NCBI GenBank assembly: GCA_963920525.1
Contig: OY986436.1
Span: 25,729,818 to 25,793,817 of the forward strand
Reading direction: 5' to 3'
DNA from: Dichetophora obliterata
Lineage: Eukaryota > Arthropoda > Insecta > Diptera > Sciomyzidae
Length of the DNA: 64,000 nt
Each line of letters starts with the position of its first letter. The first letter of the stretch is position 1. Below are positions 46,237-56,408 of the stretch, piece by piece. The notes beneath the pieces are model-generated. The model searched no databases. It was not told the DNA's origin and worked only from the letters and a program-made list of their open reading frames with translations. Position numbers and translations under genes: made by a program.

Positions 46237-47677
46237 TAAAAAATTATCGTTATTCCTATTGTTAGGGGTAGCGGTCGCGTCACCAGACTCGCATGCCAGT
46301 TCAGAAACCTGACGCTGATTTTGATAGTTGCGAGAATTCCTCCCGTACTCTTCATCAAGCAATTCACGTTTCTGAACAAACGCGCGAAGCTGGCTAACAC
46401 TTTGTATGGGAACATACAACAAACTACGCCTAACATCCAAACGCAAATTCCTTTGCAGAATTTCCAGCAAAACCTGAGAGTCAAGAGGCCGTTGTAATTT
46501 ATCAGTCAATTGCAAGACTGCTTCGTAGAACTCATCAAATTTTTCATCAAACTTTTGCTTCCTATTTCGCACCAGATCCATGATGTCTAGATCAGTTCTG
46601 CGATCACAAAATTGGCTTCGCAGCTCCATGCACAACGCACCCCATTCAACCCTAGGCACACTTCGATGGTAACGCCAAAACCATTCCAGCGCCTTTCCAA
46701 CGAACAACATGTGCGCATAACAGCATAATGCCCCAAAATCTCCTCGCAAACTTTGCATCGTCAGAGCGTTTACACGATAAATGAATTTATCTACCGTTAA
46801 GGCATCCTCTTTGCCACTGAACGTGACTTTCCAATTGGAAATCAAACTGGCAACGTTCTCTGACGGTACAAATTGTGGGGCAGATCCCGAAGCATATACA
46901 CTATGATGCGGCATGTGGCTTGGTGTATAAGGAGCTGGCATACTCTGGACAAACTGTCGATTGTGACCCGAAGTTGAAGGTGGAGCGGGCATAAAGTTTG
47001 GTGGAGGAACACTATAAACATTCGGTGCCGAATTTATACTTGGCATTGGCTCCAAATTCTGCTGAAAATTCCGCAAGGGGTTACTGCTGGATGTAACTCC
47101 ATGAGGAGTATGTCTGACTGGATTAATTTGCAATTTAGCGAGTTCGGTACGAACTGCCTCATTGATCAAGTGCTGCAAATCACTATCCGAAACCTGATGT
47201 TGAGCCATTGAAGGCTGAAAATTATCAGTAGGAGCAAGATTTGGTGCGCTATGTGCGCCAGCAGCTTGACGGGAGTATAGGTCGACTGACCCTTTTTGCA
47301 CGGGTTGCATTCCCGACATGTTCAAATTTGAATTTTGTGCCTGGCTGAAACCTAGGTTTCGTTGGCTTCTAGTGGCCGGACGTTCTTTACGGACTGCACC
47401 GTGGCTCTCCGTTGCCTTACCAGGTGACAACGGAGGATCGACCACCAGAGTCGGCTGGCATGGCTTCAACTTTTTCACACTGCACAAAGTGCGACATAGT
47501 GGGCAGCTGTGCGCTTTTGTTACCCACGTAGAGATGCATTCCCTATGGAAAATGTGCCTACACGGTGTTGACACCATGTCATCAGCCTGTCGAAGGACTG
47601 CGAACAAATGCTGCAACAATTTTCCGCCATCTCCAACTGAGCAGGCAAATTTTCATCGCTATGATGCAAAGGCATGG
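46213..47677 (-). CDS. gypsy Gag with RING-like N-terminus
   Basis: An ATG at 47675-47677 starts MPLHHSDENLPAQ and then NCCSICSQSF. This frame is left near 47583; the long Gag frame (to the stop at 46213-46215) continues one base back with VSTPCRHIFHRECISTWV and SCPLCRTLC. Across both frames the order C-x2-C ... C-x-H-x2-H-x2-C ... C-x2-C is that of a RING-H2 finger, unusual in a retrotransposon Gag. A Pro/Ser/Asn-rich linker follows (about residues 120-255), then a capsid-like domain (about 260-430, with WKVTFSGKEDALTVDKFI and SQVLLEILQRNL). There is no CCHC knuckle. The frame break may be a 1-nt loss in a G run, a programmed shift or an assembly error. Alternatively Gag may start at the later ATG (VSTPC region). 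Confidence 0.7.
46237..46243 (-). other. programmed -1 frameshift site between gag and pol
   Basis: On the element strand the gag codons ..AAT TTT TTA.. form the slippery heptamer T TTT TTA, the same heptamer as the HIV-1 site. It lies 27 nt before the gag stop. The -1 frame is open from here into pol, without a stop. A small hairpin (CCTCA/TGAGG with an 8-nt loop) lies about 15 nt downstream. Confidence 0.75.
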
Positions 47678-47689
47678 TAAAAAAAATCA

Positions 47690-48315
47690 AAAATTTATAA
47701 ATATAAATGTATAGGTCTTATTTATTTGGTCTTAGAAGAGAGAGATTTGCTTTGAAATTATTTTGAGCGGTTGTTGGTTGATTGAGTCAGGGGGTCCAAT
47801 ATATAATAAAAAAAAAACTTGTTAATTAACCGGAAACTACAACTTAAATGGGCTCACGTGATGACACGAAGTCCAGAAAAATAGTCCCGAGTGAAGCGGT
47901 CGACATGCGCACTAAACGCAACAACATCGCAATTCCAGGCAACACTCGACACTACCTCCGAACCCGATATCATCACGCAAGAAAACAAAAAAAAAATTAT
48001 TTAATAAATTTAACTATTGAAAATTTAAAAATTGAAATTTAATATCAATCACAGTTTCATATCAAACACAAAGGAATTAATCATTTCAGTGATTTGACTG
48101 CGGATTCGAATGCAGATTAATGTCACAGACGGATATTCCAGCAGCCAACCCTGACTATCCAATTCAAAATATAAAAAAACAAAATCACAAATTTTTGATA
48201 GAAAAAAAAACTGCTAAAAAAAACAATGTACTCTTTGGTTGGAATCACCGACGCGCTACCGAACATCACAAAAAAATATTTACGGAGAGAGTCGATAATT
48301 ACAAAATTTTTATCG
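47690..48315 (-). other. gypsy leader between primer-binding site and gag
   Basis: About 630 nt of AT-rich untranslated leader on the minus strand. No ORF of note. Packaging or translation signals could not be recognised. Confidence 0.5.
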
Positions 48316-48333
48316 GCCCCACGTTGGGCGCCA
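48316..48333 (-). other. primer-binding site for tRNA-Lys
   Basis: The plus strand reads GCCCCACGTTGGGCGCCA, identical to the 3' end (with CCA) expected of insect tRNA-Lys(CTT). The element strand is therefore complementary over 18 nt. The site lies 3 nt inside the 5' LTR. Confidence 0.85.
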
Positions 48334-48336
48334 ATT

Positions 48337-50037
48337 TGTAACGGAGGCGAAAATTTGGAGTCAACATGGACGTTAAAATTCAAAAATGAATTTTAAATTT
48401 CAAAATTTTAACATTTTGGTTGTTGTGGAGCGGTGCTACCATCTCTGCGAGAGGGCGGCCCTTTGCATTTAGTTTGAGGGCGCCTTTTTACAGCGCCCCT
48501 GGTTCTCGATGACCAGTATTTATAAGGCCGCTCACGCACAGAGGTGGTACCATCGCCCCGGTCCAGTGACCCGCGGACACTAGGTTGGCCACGGCTGCAC
48601 GTGCTAGTTAGCCATTGCTAGCAGTTCGGTGAGATGTGGGGTGGGGTCTTGTGGCCGTCCACGTGTACCCTTGCCGTACAAATGTCACGTGCATAAGTCA
48701 TCGCACGTCGGTGATTCCAAATAAAGAATACAAAAAAAAATTTTCTGAAACGAGAATTAAAAATCAAGTAAAACAAATATAAAAAAATAAAGGAAACCGT
48801 TTGGGCATCCCTGGCCCAATCATCCAACACCTACTCGTTGAGCTCTGGTGGACGAGCTCGGCCCACACTTTTCCCACCCTTCCGTGAGGGTTCAGGGGCT
48901 AAATGTATTGGAAACCCTCCCAAAAAAATCAACTCCATAAAACTGAAGGGATTTAGTGTATTGTAATTCTTGTCAACACCCAGCTCGTTCAACAAACGGT
49001 CAGCAACGAATTCAATATATTCTGACATCAGCTTGCAATTCATGCCACTAATATGTTTTACCAAATTCTGCTGTAAAAAAAATCACTTGCTGTCCGACCT
49101 GCGATTGATCGCGCAGCTGACTGCGATGTCATGCAAGCTGCGCTGCAACTTTGCAATAATGCAATTAGGCAAATAGCGAACGTAAAACGATTGCAAAAGA
49201 TAATTTTTTACGGAATTCCAGACTAGCAAATTTGAATTTTTGTCTCTTGCTGCGACGTAATGACGACGGAGTCTTCGATTTTCCAGTTTACTCCTCGAGC
49301 AGCAGCTGACTTTGTTCTTTGTTTTGCAAATTATTTTATTTAATTCTGGTTTGACTGCAATTTATCTAGTTTTGTCTATTTGTAAACATTCTTTGCACAG
49401 CTTAGCATAAAGATTTTTCTTTTTAGCTACTTGTTTTTCTGTTGAGTATTTAAGCGCAGACATAAAACAAGACCAACCACAATCGAAATTAAAACTCGTT
49501 CCCCAGCACGAACTTCTTCTCTACCGCGTGTTTTTTTCCGAATTTCCATGCCCTTTGTCACACAAGTAGATTTCTTCTCAGCGTTTGCACTATGCAAGTG
49601 TATAATACAATTTTGTAACTCATACCCGCTGTGTGACACAATGACTACGGCAAAACGGGTTGCAAACAAACAGTCATGATTTTCAAAGGTGGAAATAGTG
49701 TCAGTTGTCATGTTTGACAACGTGTCAACTGTCACATTTGCCAAGTTTAGAAATGTGTCAGCTGTCAAACAGCAAATTGTCAGCTGCCAAATTAAAATCC
49801 GTCAGCGGTCAAACAGCAAATTGTCAGTCCACACTTTGACACCGTTGCGAGTTAGGGTCGTTCACGATGCTGTGCACCTGAGATTACCTTGTGTATCTGA
49901 ACCAAATAAAAGGTTTTATCGATGGTATGTTCACGCTAAGTGGTAAAGAGTGAAAATGTTATACCACAATGATATGACAAATACACCACATCGTGAACAA
50001 CCCCAACACGCAAATGGTGAGATTTGGTGCCGTTACA
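48337..50037 (-). repeat. 5' LTR of the gypsy element (1701 bp)
   Basis: This is the upstream LTR on the element strand and holds the presumed promoter. The candidate TATA box TATAAATA is at 48517-48524 (minus strand). The differences from the 3' LTR noted by eye are C/T at 48808, C/T at 49544, G/A at 49605 and C/G at 49995. Confidence 0.95.
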
Positions 50038-50041
50038 GATT

Positions 50042-51050
50042 TCTTTTCCATATCCTGTGTAGTTTGTTTCGTTTTTATAGAGTTTTGAACACCTAATGTA
50101 TACCAGGGGCATCCAATATTTTTAATGACAACTGTCCTGGTAGGAACATGTCTTGCAAAGAGGTTATTAAGTTTGTTTGAAAAGGATGTAACTTTTTCAT
50201 CAACACTCTCGCAGAACCAAAGTTCGTTCCAGTAGGTGAGGCAGGCATCATAATTCAAGGCCTGAAGATCAATGGATTTAAAATCCGAGTAAGATATTGT
50301 TTTGGAGATAGCCATTTGCGCCAGTTTTATGTCAAAGGTACAAAAAATTAAGTCATGGTCAGAGAGAAAGTAAATTTGATCGAACAATAAAACGGATGTG
50401 CTATCGGAGACAATAAAGTAATCAAGAAGACTAGGGACATCATTACTACAGAATCGCGTGGGCATAGTTTCATTCACAATTGAGAGACCGACAGACGAGA
50501 CATTATCATGCAAAGACTTAGATATATTATCACGACATAGAATGTTAACATTAAAGTCACCACATATAATAAAATAGTTATAGTCAACCACAAAATCAGA
50601 CAGCTCGGTGAAGAATGAATTAAGGCTAATCATTTTATTAGGATTGTAGACGCACGACAAAAAAATTTTAGTGTAGTTATCTGATACACAAAGATTAATA
50701 TATTCAACACTACCCTCAGTAGATTTATTCACAACTTTGGCTTTCATATTATTTCGACAATAGATGGCAACTCCACCTCCTCTTCTGTTCCGCCTATCGT
50801 GTCTAAATAGATTATAGTTATTAATTGCATAGGCCGAATCATTTACCTCAGGATGGAACCACGTTTCAGATACACATATTACATCAATAGACGATTCCTC
50901 AAATACAAATTTTATATAGTCTAACTTGCTAGAATTTAAACTCCTCGCATTAAAATGCACTACTTTAAGGCCTGAGTATCTTCTAGATAGAATTTTTATA
51001 AGCGACTTATTATTTTCGTTAGTGCCGTACAGATTATTATAAGTACCAAT
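50042..51050 (-). pseudogene. LINE ORF2 copy B, endonuclease part
   Basis: The endonuclease reads VVHFNARSLNSSKLDYIKFV, CVSETWFHPEV, RHDRRNRRGGGVAIY, IICGDFNVN and FLSDHDLIFCTF, with the catalytic Asn, Glu, Asp and His positions of the exo/endo fold. It is about 60% like copy A by eye. Near 50080 a 1-nt frameshift changes KRNKLHRIWKRN into another frame. The coding sequence stops at the GATT target duplication (50038-50041) and resumes at 41106. Confidence 0.85.
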
Positions 51051-51390
51051 TATTAGAAAACAAGCAAGCAAAAGTAACTATAAGCAAACAAAGAAATTTA
51101 ATAACATAAAAGAAAGACAAGTTAATACACAATTTAGAAACAAGAAACCAGATATCTTTACATATATTATTAAAATAAAGTATAAGGATAGCTATAAGGG
51201 AGAAACAGTGATAGATGGTAAAGAAAAGAGGTAAAGTAATTTTAAGAGAAATAAGCCTTAAATTAGATGCGCTACATATTAATAACATTCTCAACATTTC
51301 CATACAGCTCACCCGCAACGATAGCAGCAAGTTGGTCTAAGTCTTCTACCAAAAAGCTTATGTATAGGTTTTCGCTTCGGTCGGCAGTCC
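50042..51390 (-). mobile_element. CR1-like LINE copy B, 5' part
   Basis: This is the upstream half of the LINE split by the gypsy element. At about 51250-51345 the minus strand reads VEDLDQLAAIVAGELYGNVE and a stop, perhaps the end of ORF1. About 220 nt of spacer follow, then ORF2. The 5' boundary is near 51390, next to a foldback MITE. Confidence 0.7.
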
Positions 51391-51455
51391 CCTCACTACT
51401 ATACTTTTTTTTATAGGCTTAGTATGATAAAAATAGAAATATTTCGTTTTCTTTT

Positions 51456-51703
51456 CATTTATGTATTCCACACAGAATTCGTTAGGAAGTTTAATTATTA
51501 ATTTTTGGCTTCAGTACCTAAAAAGTTGCAATTTTAATTGCAATTGAGATGATAAAATCACATAAAATTCTTTTATGCGTTCGATACTAAAATTTTCGAT
51601 TTTATCATCTCTATTGCAATTACAATTAAAATTTTTTAGGTACTGCACCCAAAAATTAATAATTAAACTTCCGAACGAATTCTGTGTGGAATAAATAAAT
51701 GTG
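51456..51703. mobile_element. foldback MITE, about 248 bp
   Basis: Arms TTCCACACAGAATTCGTT, GGAAGTTTAATTATTAATTT and AGTACCTAAAAA, GATAAAATC are mirrored on the right with few mismatches around an AT-rich centre. Confidence 0.8.
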
Positions 51704-51849
51704 TAAAACCAAAATGTTTTGCGTTACCACGATAAATCAAATCATAGACGAATTCATAATTTTTGTTTTGTACAATGCGTTGTAAATATTTTTACTAAAC
51801 CAAACTTACATATTTGAATTAAATGACTGATGCAAAAAATTTTAGTATA

Positions 51850-52463
51850 ATTCAAGAATAGCGACAACTCTCTTTTTTGAATATTTTTTGTTGGATTACA
51901 CGGGTTTTAACCTTCTAAATCGAAATCTGGAAAATTTCAGGCGCTCGCAATTGGTTTAGAAGTTATAGGCCTCCAAAATTGCAAAAAAGGCCTTAAAATC
52001 TTGCTGTTTTTTTAATGTTACGCATTATGGGTATCAAAAGAAAGGTAATGCGAGTACGAGGTATCAAACGAGGTATCAAACACGTAAATCCATTCATAAG
52101 TTTTTAAGATATAACTATTCTTATATTTATAATTTTTCTGAAAAACTAGTAGTTTCCCTTTTACGAAAGCACTACACTAAAAATGTTTATGGCTTAAAAG
52201 TTATGCATGGATTTTCATGTTTGATATCTTGTTGAATAGGTATTTAAATTACCTTTCTTATGATACCATAAAGTGTGGTTTTTTTGAAAAATTTTAAAAA
52301 ATAGCATGATTTGTAGGCCTTTTTTCCCAACCTTGGAGGCCTATAACTTCTAAGCGAATTGCGAGCGGCCTGCAATTTTTCAGATTTTGGGTTAGGAGGC
52401 TAAAATCCATATAATCTGCAAAAAAAAAAATTATTAAAAATTAGAGTTGTCGCTGTTCCTGAA
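51850..52463. mobile_element. 614-bp giant hairpin element
   Basis: The ends TTCAAGAATAGCGACAACTC and (inverted) TTCAGGAACAGCGACAACTC continue inwards through GAAATCTGGAAAATTTCAGG, CGCTCGCAATT, TTAGAAGTTATAGGCCTCCA and a central block with GGTATCAAAAGAAAGGTAAT. Nearly the whole element folds on itself. No coding capacity. Confidence 0.8.
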
Positions 52464-52670
52464 ATGCTCCGAAATTTTTACCAAAAGTTTCGGCTAGTTT
52501 CGGTTATTTGACCATATTGAGGCCGAATAGCCGAAACTAGACGAAACTGACAAAAAGGGCCGAAACTGGCCGTAACCGAAACCGAATATTCAGTCGGACA
52601 CTAGATATGAGTACGGAAGGGCTAAAAAATCCATATGATGGCCTGCTAGAAGAGCTTCAAAGACCTGCTT

Positions 52671-52738
52671 TTGCCCACTGGGAGTTTTCTCCGTGTACAC
52701 ATAAACATATACATATTAATGACAACATACATATAAAT

Positions 52739-52770
<32 letters not shown>

Positions 52771-52985
52771 AGTAGCATAACAGCAAACGATGCGATTGCG
52801 AACCAAACAAACAACCACAACAACGACCATAACAACAGCGTTACTGAAGCAGCTTGTGTATTTCTCATACGAATATATGCATTTTTTGATTCTTAAATAT
52901 GCTTAAAAAAATTTATGAAAACGACACCCATACAAACCACGCTGTAAGACGTAATTCTACGTCAAAACACAAGTTTGGGTGGTTA
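52671..52985. repeat. repeat block with (AAC)n, inverted copy at 58432-58815
   Basis: The block starts with MITE ends (TTGCCCACTGGG, TTTTCTCCGTGTA), then has an (AAC)n microsatellite (about 52738-52771). GAAGCAGCTTGTGTATTTCT, CATACGAATATATG, CATACAAACC and GTAAGACGTAATTCTACGTC follow. All these recur inverted in the same order at 58432-58815. Confidence 0.75.
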
Positions 52986-53182
52986 ATGTTTTTAAAACGA
53001 AAAAAGTTTTGTAAAGTACAATATCTTTAAAGATTACCTCTTCTATCTTTTTTTGATACAAAATCGCTTAAAACATCTTGTAGGTTGACCTGTCAGTTTG
53101 ATGCTATCAGACTTCGATATTTTTCCAATGTTATTATCACATTCAGGAAAGTCGATTGAGCCATATTATCAAAAATCAGTTT

Positions 53183-53415
53183 TACAATTCTTTGACAGTT
53201 ACAATTTTATCTTTCCTCGCATCCATTAAATGTAAGATGAAGTATTTGAACTGCACCATCTTGTCTATAAACCCAGGCTCAATGTCCTTGAAAAAATGTT
53301 CACTAAACTTTATACAAGCCTTTTTAATTTCATCGTTGAACTTTGTCAAGAAATCTGACCGAAATCCAAACAGACAATTAATTCCAAAATAAGTCGCTGA
53401 TTCTTCGTCATCTGA
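53183..53415 (-). pseudogene. fragment of a hAT/ZMYM-type transposon protein (tentative)
   Basis: The minus strand is open for about 78 codons and reads GINCLFGFRSDFLTKFNDEI, FKDIEPGFIDKMVQFKYFI and then a stop. The composition resembles the pre-dimerisation region of ZMYM1-like hAT proteins, but no diagnostic motif is present. It has no start codon. Confidence 0.3.
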
Positions 53416-53479
53416 TAGTCGGCGATAAAATTGAATATAGTACTATAATAATTGGAAATATTTTTTATTTTATCTTATT

Positions 53480-55800
53480 TTATTTATTTGATATTTAATA
53501 TTAGTATTTTAAGAACATGTTCTTTTGAAATACAAAGATAAAAGCTTAATAATAACATTATATTGTATATTAATATTGTAATTTAGTTTCAATAATGGAT
53601 TTATTATTATTATTATTAAGATTTATTTTTATAACTAAATCATAACGATTACATTTTTCACAGGGTTTTTACATTTAATTAAATTGAATTAAAAACAAGA
53701 GCAATGACTCAGGATCCGCGGGATCGTCATACCCGACACTCCATAAGGGAATGCCCTGCGGCAAAATTCAAAAATTTAAAAAATTTATAAAAAAATTATT
53801 ATTTATTTAATTTAAAAACTAGAATTTAAAGAATTTATAGAATAGGCAGCTGGAAAAGGGAGAAAAAGAGCATAAAGACATAGAACATAGATACAGAAGA
53901 GAAAAATGATTTCTATCAGTTCCCACACACAACTTTTAAGTGAAGTAGTTAAATATGGCCTGCTTAAAGTCACCTTTTCTTTCCAAAGACTTAATAGTGT
54001 TTGGTAAATTATTCCATAATCTAATGGCATTAATGAAAAATAACCTAGTAGAGTTTAAATAATACCATGTTGGTATTAAAAATATTTTCATTCTTACTGA
54101 CTGACAAAAATTGAGTTTTTCAAAGAGGTACCAAGGAGTTTTGGAGTAAATAAGTCCATGTAGGAAAATACAATTTCTTGCGTTAAGATAGTTGATAATG
54201 TCACAGCCAAGGATACTTTTTTTGAACTGAGTTATATGGTCAAATCTGTGAATATTGTAGACATATCGCGTGGCATGATTAAACGCAACTTGCAACTTAT
54301 GTTCTGAACGCGAGTCAAGTTTACTGTAAATAACCTCAAAATATGTTATAATGGGCATTATTAATTGCAAGATAAGTTTAAGTCGAACGTCTACAGGAGT
54401 AAATTGAGCTGACATTTTGAGATTGCGTAGGGTAAAATAAATGTTACGCACTACGTTATTAATATGATCCGTACATGTTAAAGACGAGTTTATGTGATAG
54501 CCAAGACTTTTAATGCTACTTACAAGTTTCAGTTTGTGGTCTCCTGTAAGTAAGTCCGGTAGGTCATCAACTATTATTTTATATCTACTAATAGGCAGCA
54601 CATAAGATTTGAGAGGATTAAGTCTAAGACAATTTTTTATGGCCCAGCAGTTGATATCATTAAGATCCTCATTTATTCTACAACATAAATCTTCTAAGAG
54701 ACCAGTTCTGCGCGAAAGGTATAGCTGGACATCATCTGCATAGGCATGCATAGATGCATTTTTACAAGATAAGAAAATATCATTTATGAAAATTGAAAAA
54801 AGTAGAGGGCCAAGAACTGACCCTTGGGGTACTCCACTGATGACAGGCTTAAATAGAGAGCACCTTTCGCCAGCACATACTCTTTGCTTTCTGTTGGACA
54901 AATAGCATTGTATTAGCTCTACAGCGTCATTGCAAAAACCATACCAGCACTTTAGTTTTTGACATAGTAATATATGATTTACGGAATCAAACGCTTTAGA
55001 GAAATCTAGCATACAGAGGAGAGTAGTGTGTCCTTCATCATATGGCTTCCTAATGTCATCTAGGACTTTTAACATGGCTGTTGAGCAACTGTGTCCTAAT
55101 CGAAATCCGGATTGCAATGAAGATAAGAGGTTGTTCAAGTTTAGGAAATTTAAAATCTGTTCAGCCATTATTGCTTCACATACCTTTGATAGACATGATA
55201 ATATGCTGATAGGCCTAAAATCATTTGGTTCACACGCAGAGGGTTTTTTCGCAACAGGCATTACTTTTGCAGTTTTCCAGAGCTTCGGAAAAGATGACGT
55301 TGTAAAACAATGATTAATTATGTGTGTTAGTGGCCCAATAACATAGGGTAAAATTAGTCTGATAAATTTAATCGAAATCCCATCTTCACCAATCGCATTC
55401 GATTTTACTTTTATAAGGTGTTTGTAAACTTCATATTCAGTAACATTAGAAAATTGAAAACTCGGTTCAACTAGAACATTTGAAAATGCTTCGATATCAG
55501 CACTGCTAACAATAGAACTATTGCATAGGAAAAAATCATTGAGAGTATTAGGGTCAATAAAACAATCCGAAACAGGTTTAGAACCCATTCCAAGTTTTTT
55601 AAATTTTTCCAGAGTACTTTTGAAGGAAGAGTTGTGTTTAATTTTTGAGAGTAATACCTTTTTTTATATTGCCTAATTAATACAACTGAAGCATTACGTG
55701 CAACTCTATACTGTTCCCATTTTTCCGAGGAAGGATTCTTTTTCCATACCCTGTGCAACTTATTGCGTTTCTTTATTGACATATAATATAATATATATGA
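53480..55800 (-). mobile_element. CR1-like LINE copy C, 5'-truncated
   Basis: This copy starts at about 55780 in the endonuclease-RT linker (KKRNKLHRVWKKN) and lacks the endonuclease. The 3' UTR is purine-rich on the plus strand at about 53820-53935, as in copies A and B. Confidence 0.8.
53936..55780 (-). pseudogene. LINE ORF2 copy C, reverse transcriptase part
   Basis: A first frame (SIKKRNKLHRVWKKN...LPSKVLWKNLKN) ends near 55590, and the main frame of 550 codons follows after a shift. Motifs are FRPISILSCLSKVCEAIMAE, SGFRLGHSCSTAMLKV, MLDFSKAFDSVNHILL, GVPQGSVLGPLLFSIF and HAYADDVQLYLS; C-terminal LFFINAIRLWNNLPNTIK. The long open frame suggests a relatively recent insertion. It is dead because the endonuclease is missing. 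Confidence 0.85.
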
Positions 55801-55824
55801 CAATATAATATAAAAAGAGAACAA

Positions 55825-56408
55825 GGCAATGGAGGATACAAATTAAATTTTTACTCGATGAAACATTTCAAATTTTTTATCTCGGTCCCTAGGTACTTGC
55901 CTACACTATGTGATGGATAATAAAATGTTCAGGGCTGACATACGCATTAATTAGTAGACAGACACAGAGAACTGTTTTAGGATTTAGTTTTAAGTACTAC
56001 GTGTTAAGTTAAATACGTTAATTTCAAGTGTAATAATTGTTCCATTTGCCGTTTTACAGATATTGTAAATTTATGTTAATTTTTGTGATATATATATTTT
56101 TATATCGTTTTTGTTACTTCCGTTTTTCTGACGATGAATTGCAGTGTCTATTCAAAATATTGAAAATAAAAATCAACGTTAAAAATTATACATAAAAGTC
56201 TGTGTTTTGTATTTGCAAGACCTGATGCCAGTCAGAACTAACTCTTGTTTACTCAAAAGGTCGCTAAATCTTTTAACATTCTTTAAAAATTACAATTGGG
56301 TCTAACTTAATTTATACATTTTGTACACATATTTACATTACTTGCCTAAATGTATTTATAAATATAATAAAGATAGAGGTAATTATCATTCAAATACCAT
56401 CGAGATAC
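55825..56408. other. 3' flank of bZIP gene 2
   Basis: AT-rich, no gene. On the minus strand TATAAA variants occur near 56310 and 56355, but no canonical AATAAA was found just after the bZIP stop codon. Confidence 0.4.

Larger units (their letters stand above)
41111..50037 (-). mobile_element. Ty3/gypsy LTR retrotransposon, nearly intact, 8927 bp
   Basis: Two 1701-bp direct LTRs (41111-42811 and 48337-50037) enclose leader, gag and pol on the minus strand. The target duplication is GATT (41107-41110 and 50038-50041), 4 bp as usual for Ty3/gypsy. LTR ends are TGTAAC...GTTACA. The pol order is protease, reverse transcriptase, RNase H, integrase, with no envelope gene. I found only about four LTR differences by eye (positions 41582, 42318, 42379 and 42769 against their partners), so the insertion is recent. 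It landed in LINE copy B. Confidence 0.95.

Noticed and set aside
41111..50037. BEL/Pao assignment or an envelope gene in the LTR element
   Set aside because: The domain order PR-RT-RH-IN, YLDD motif and 4-bp duplication fit Ty3/gypsy. No third ORF lies between pol and the 3' LTR.
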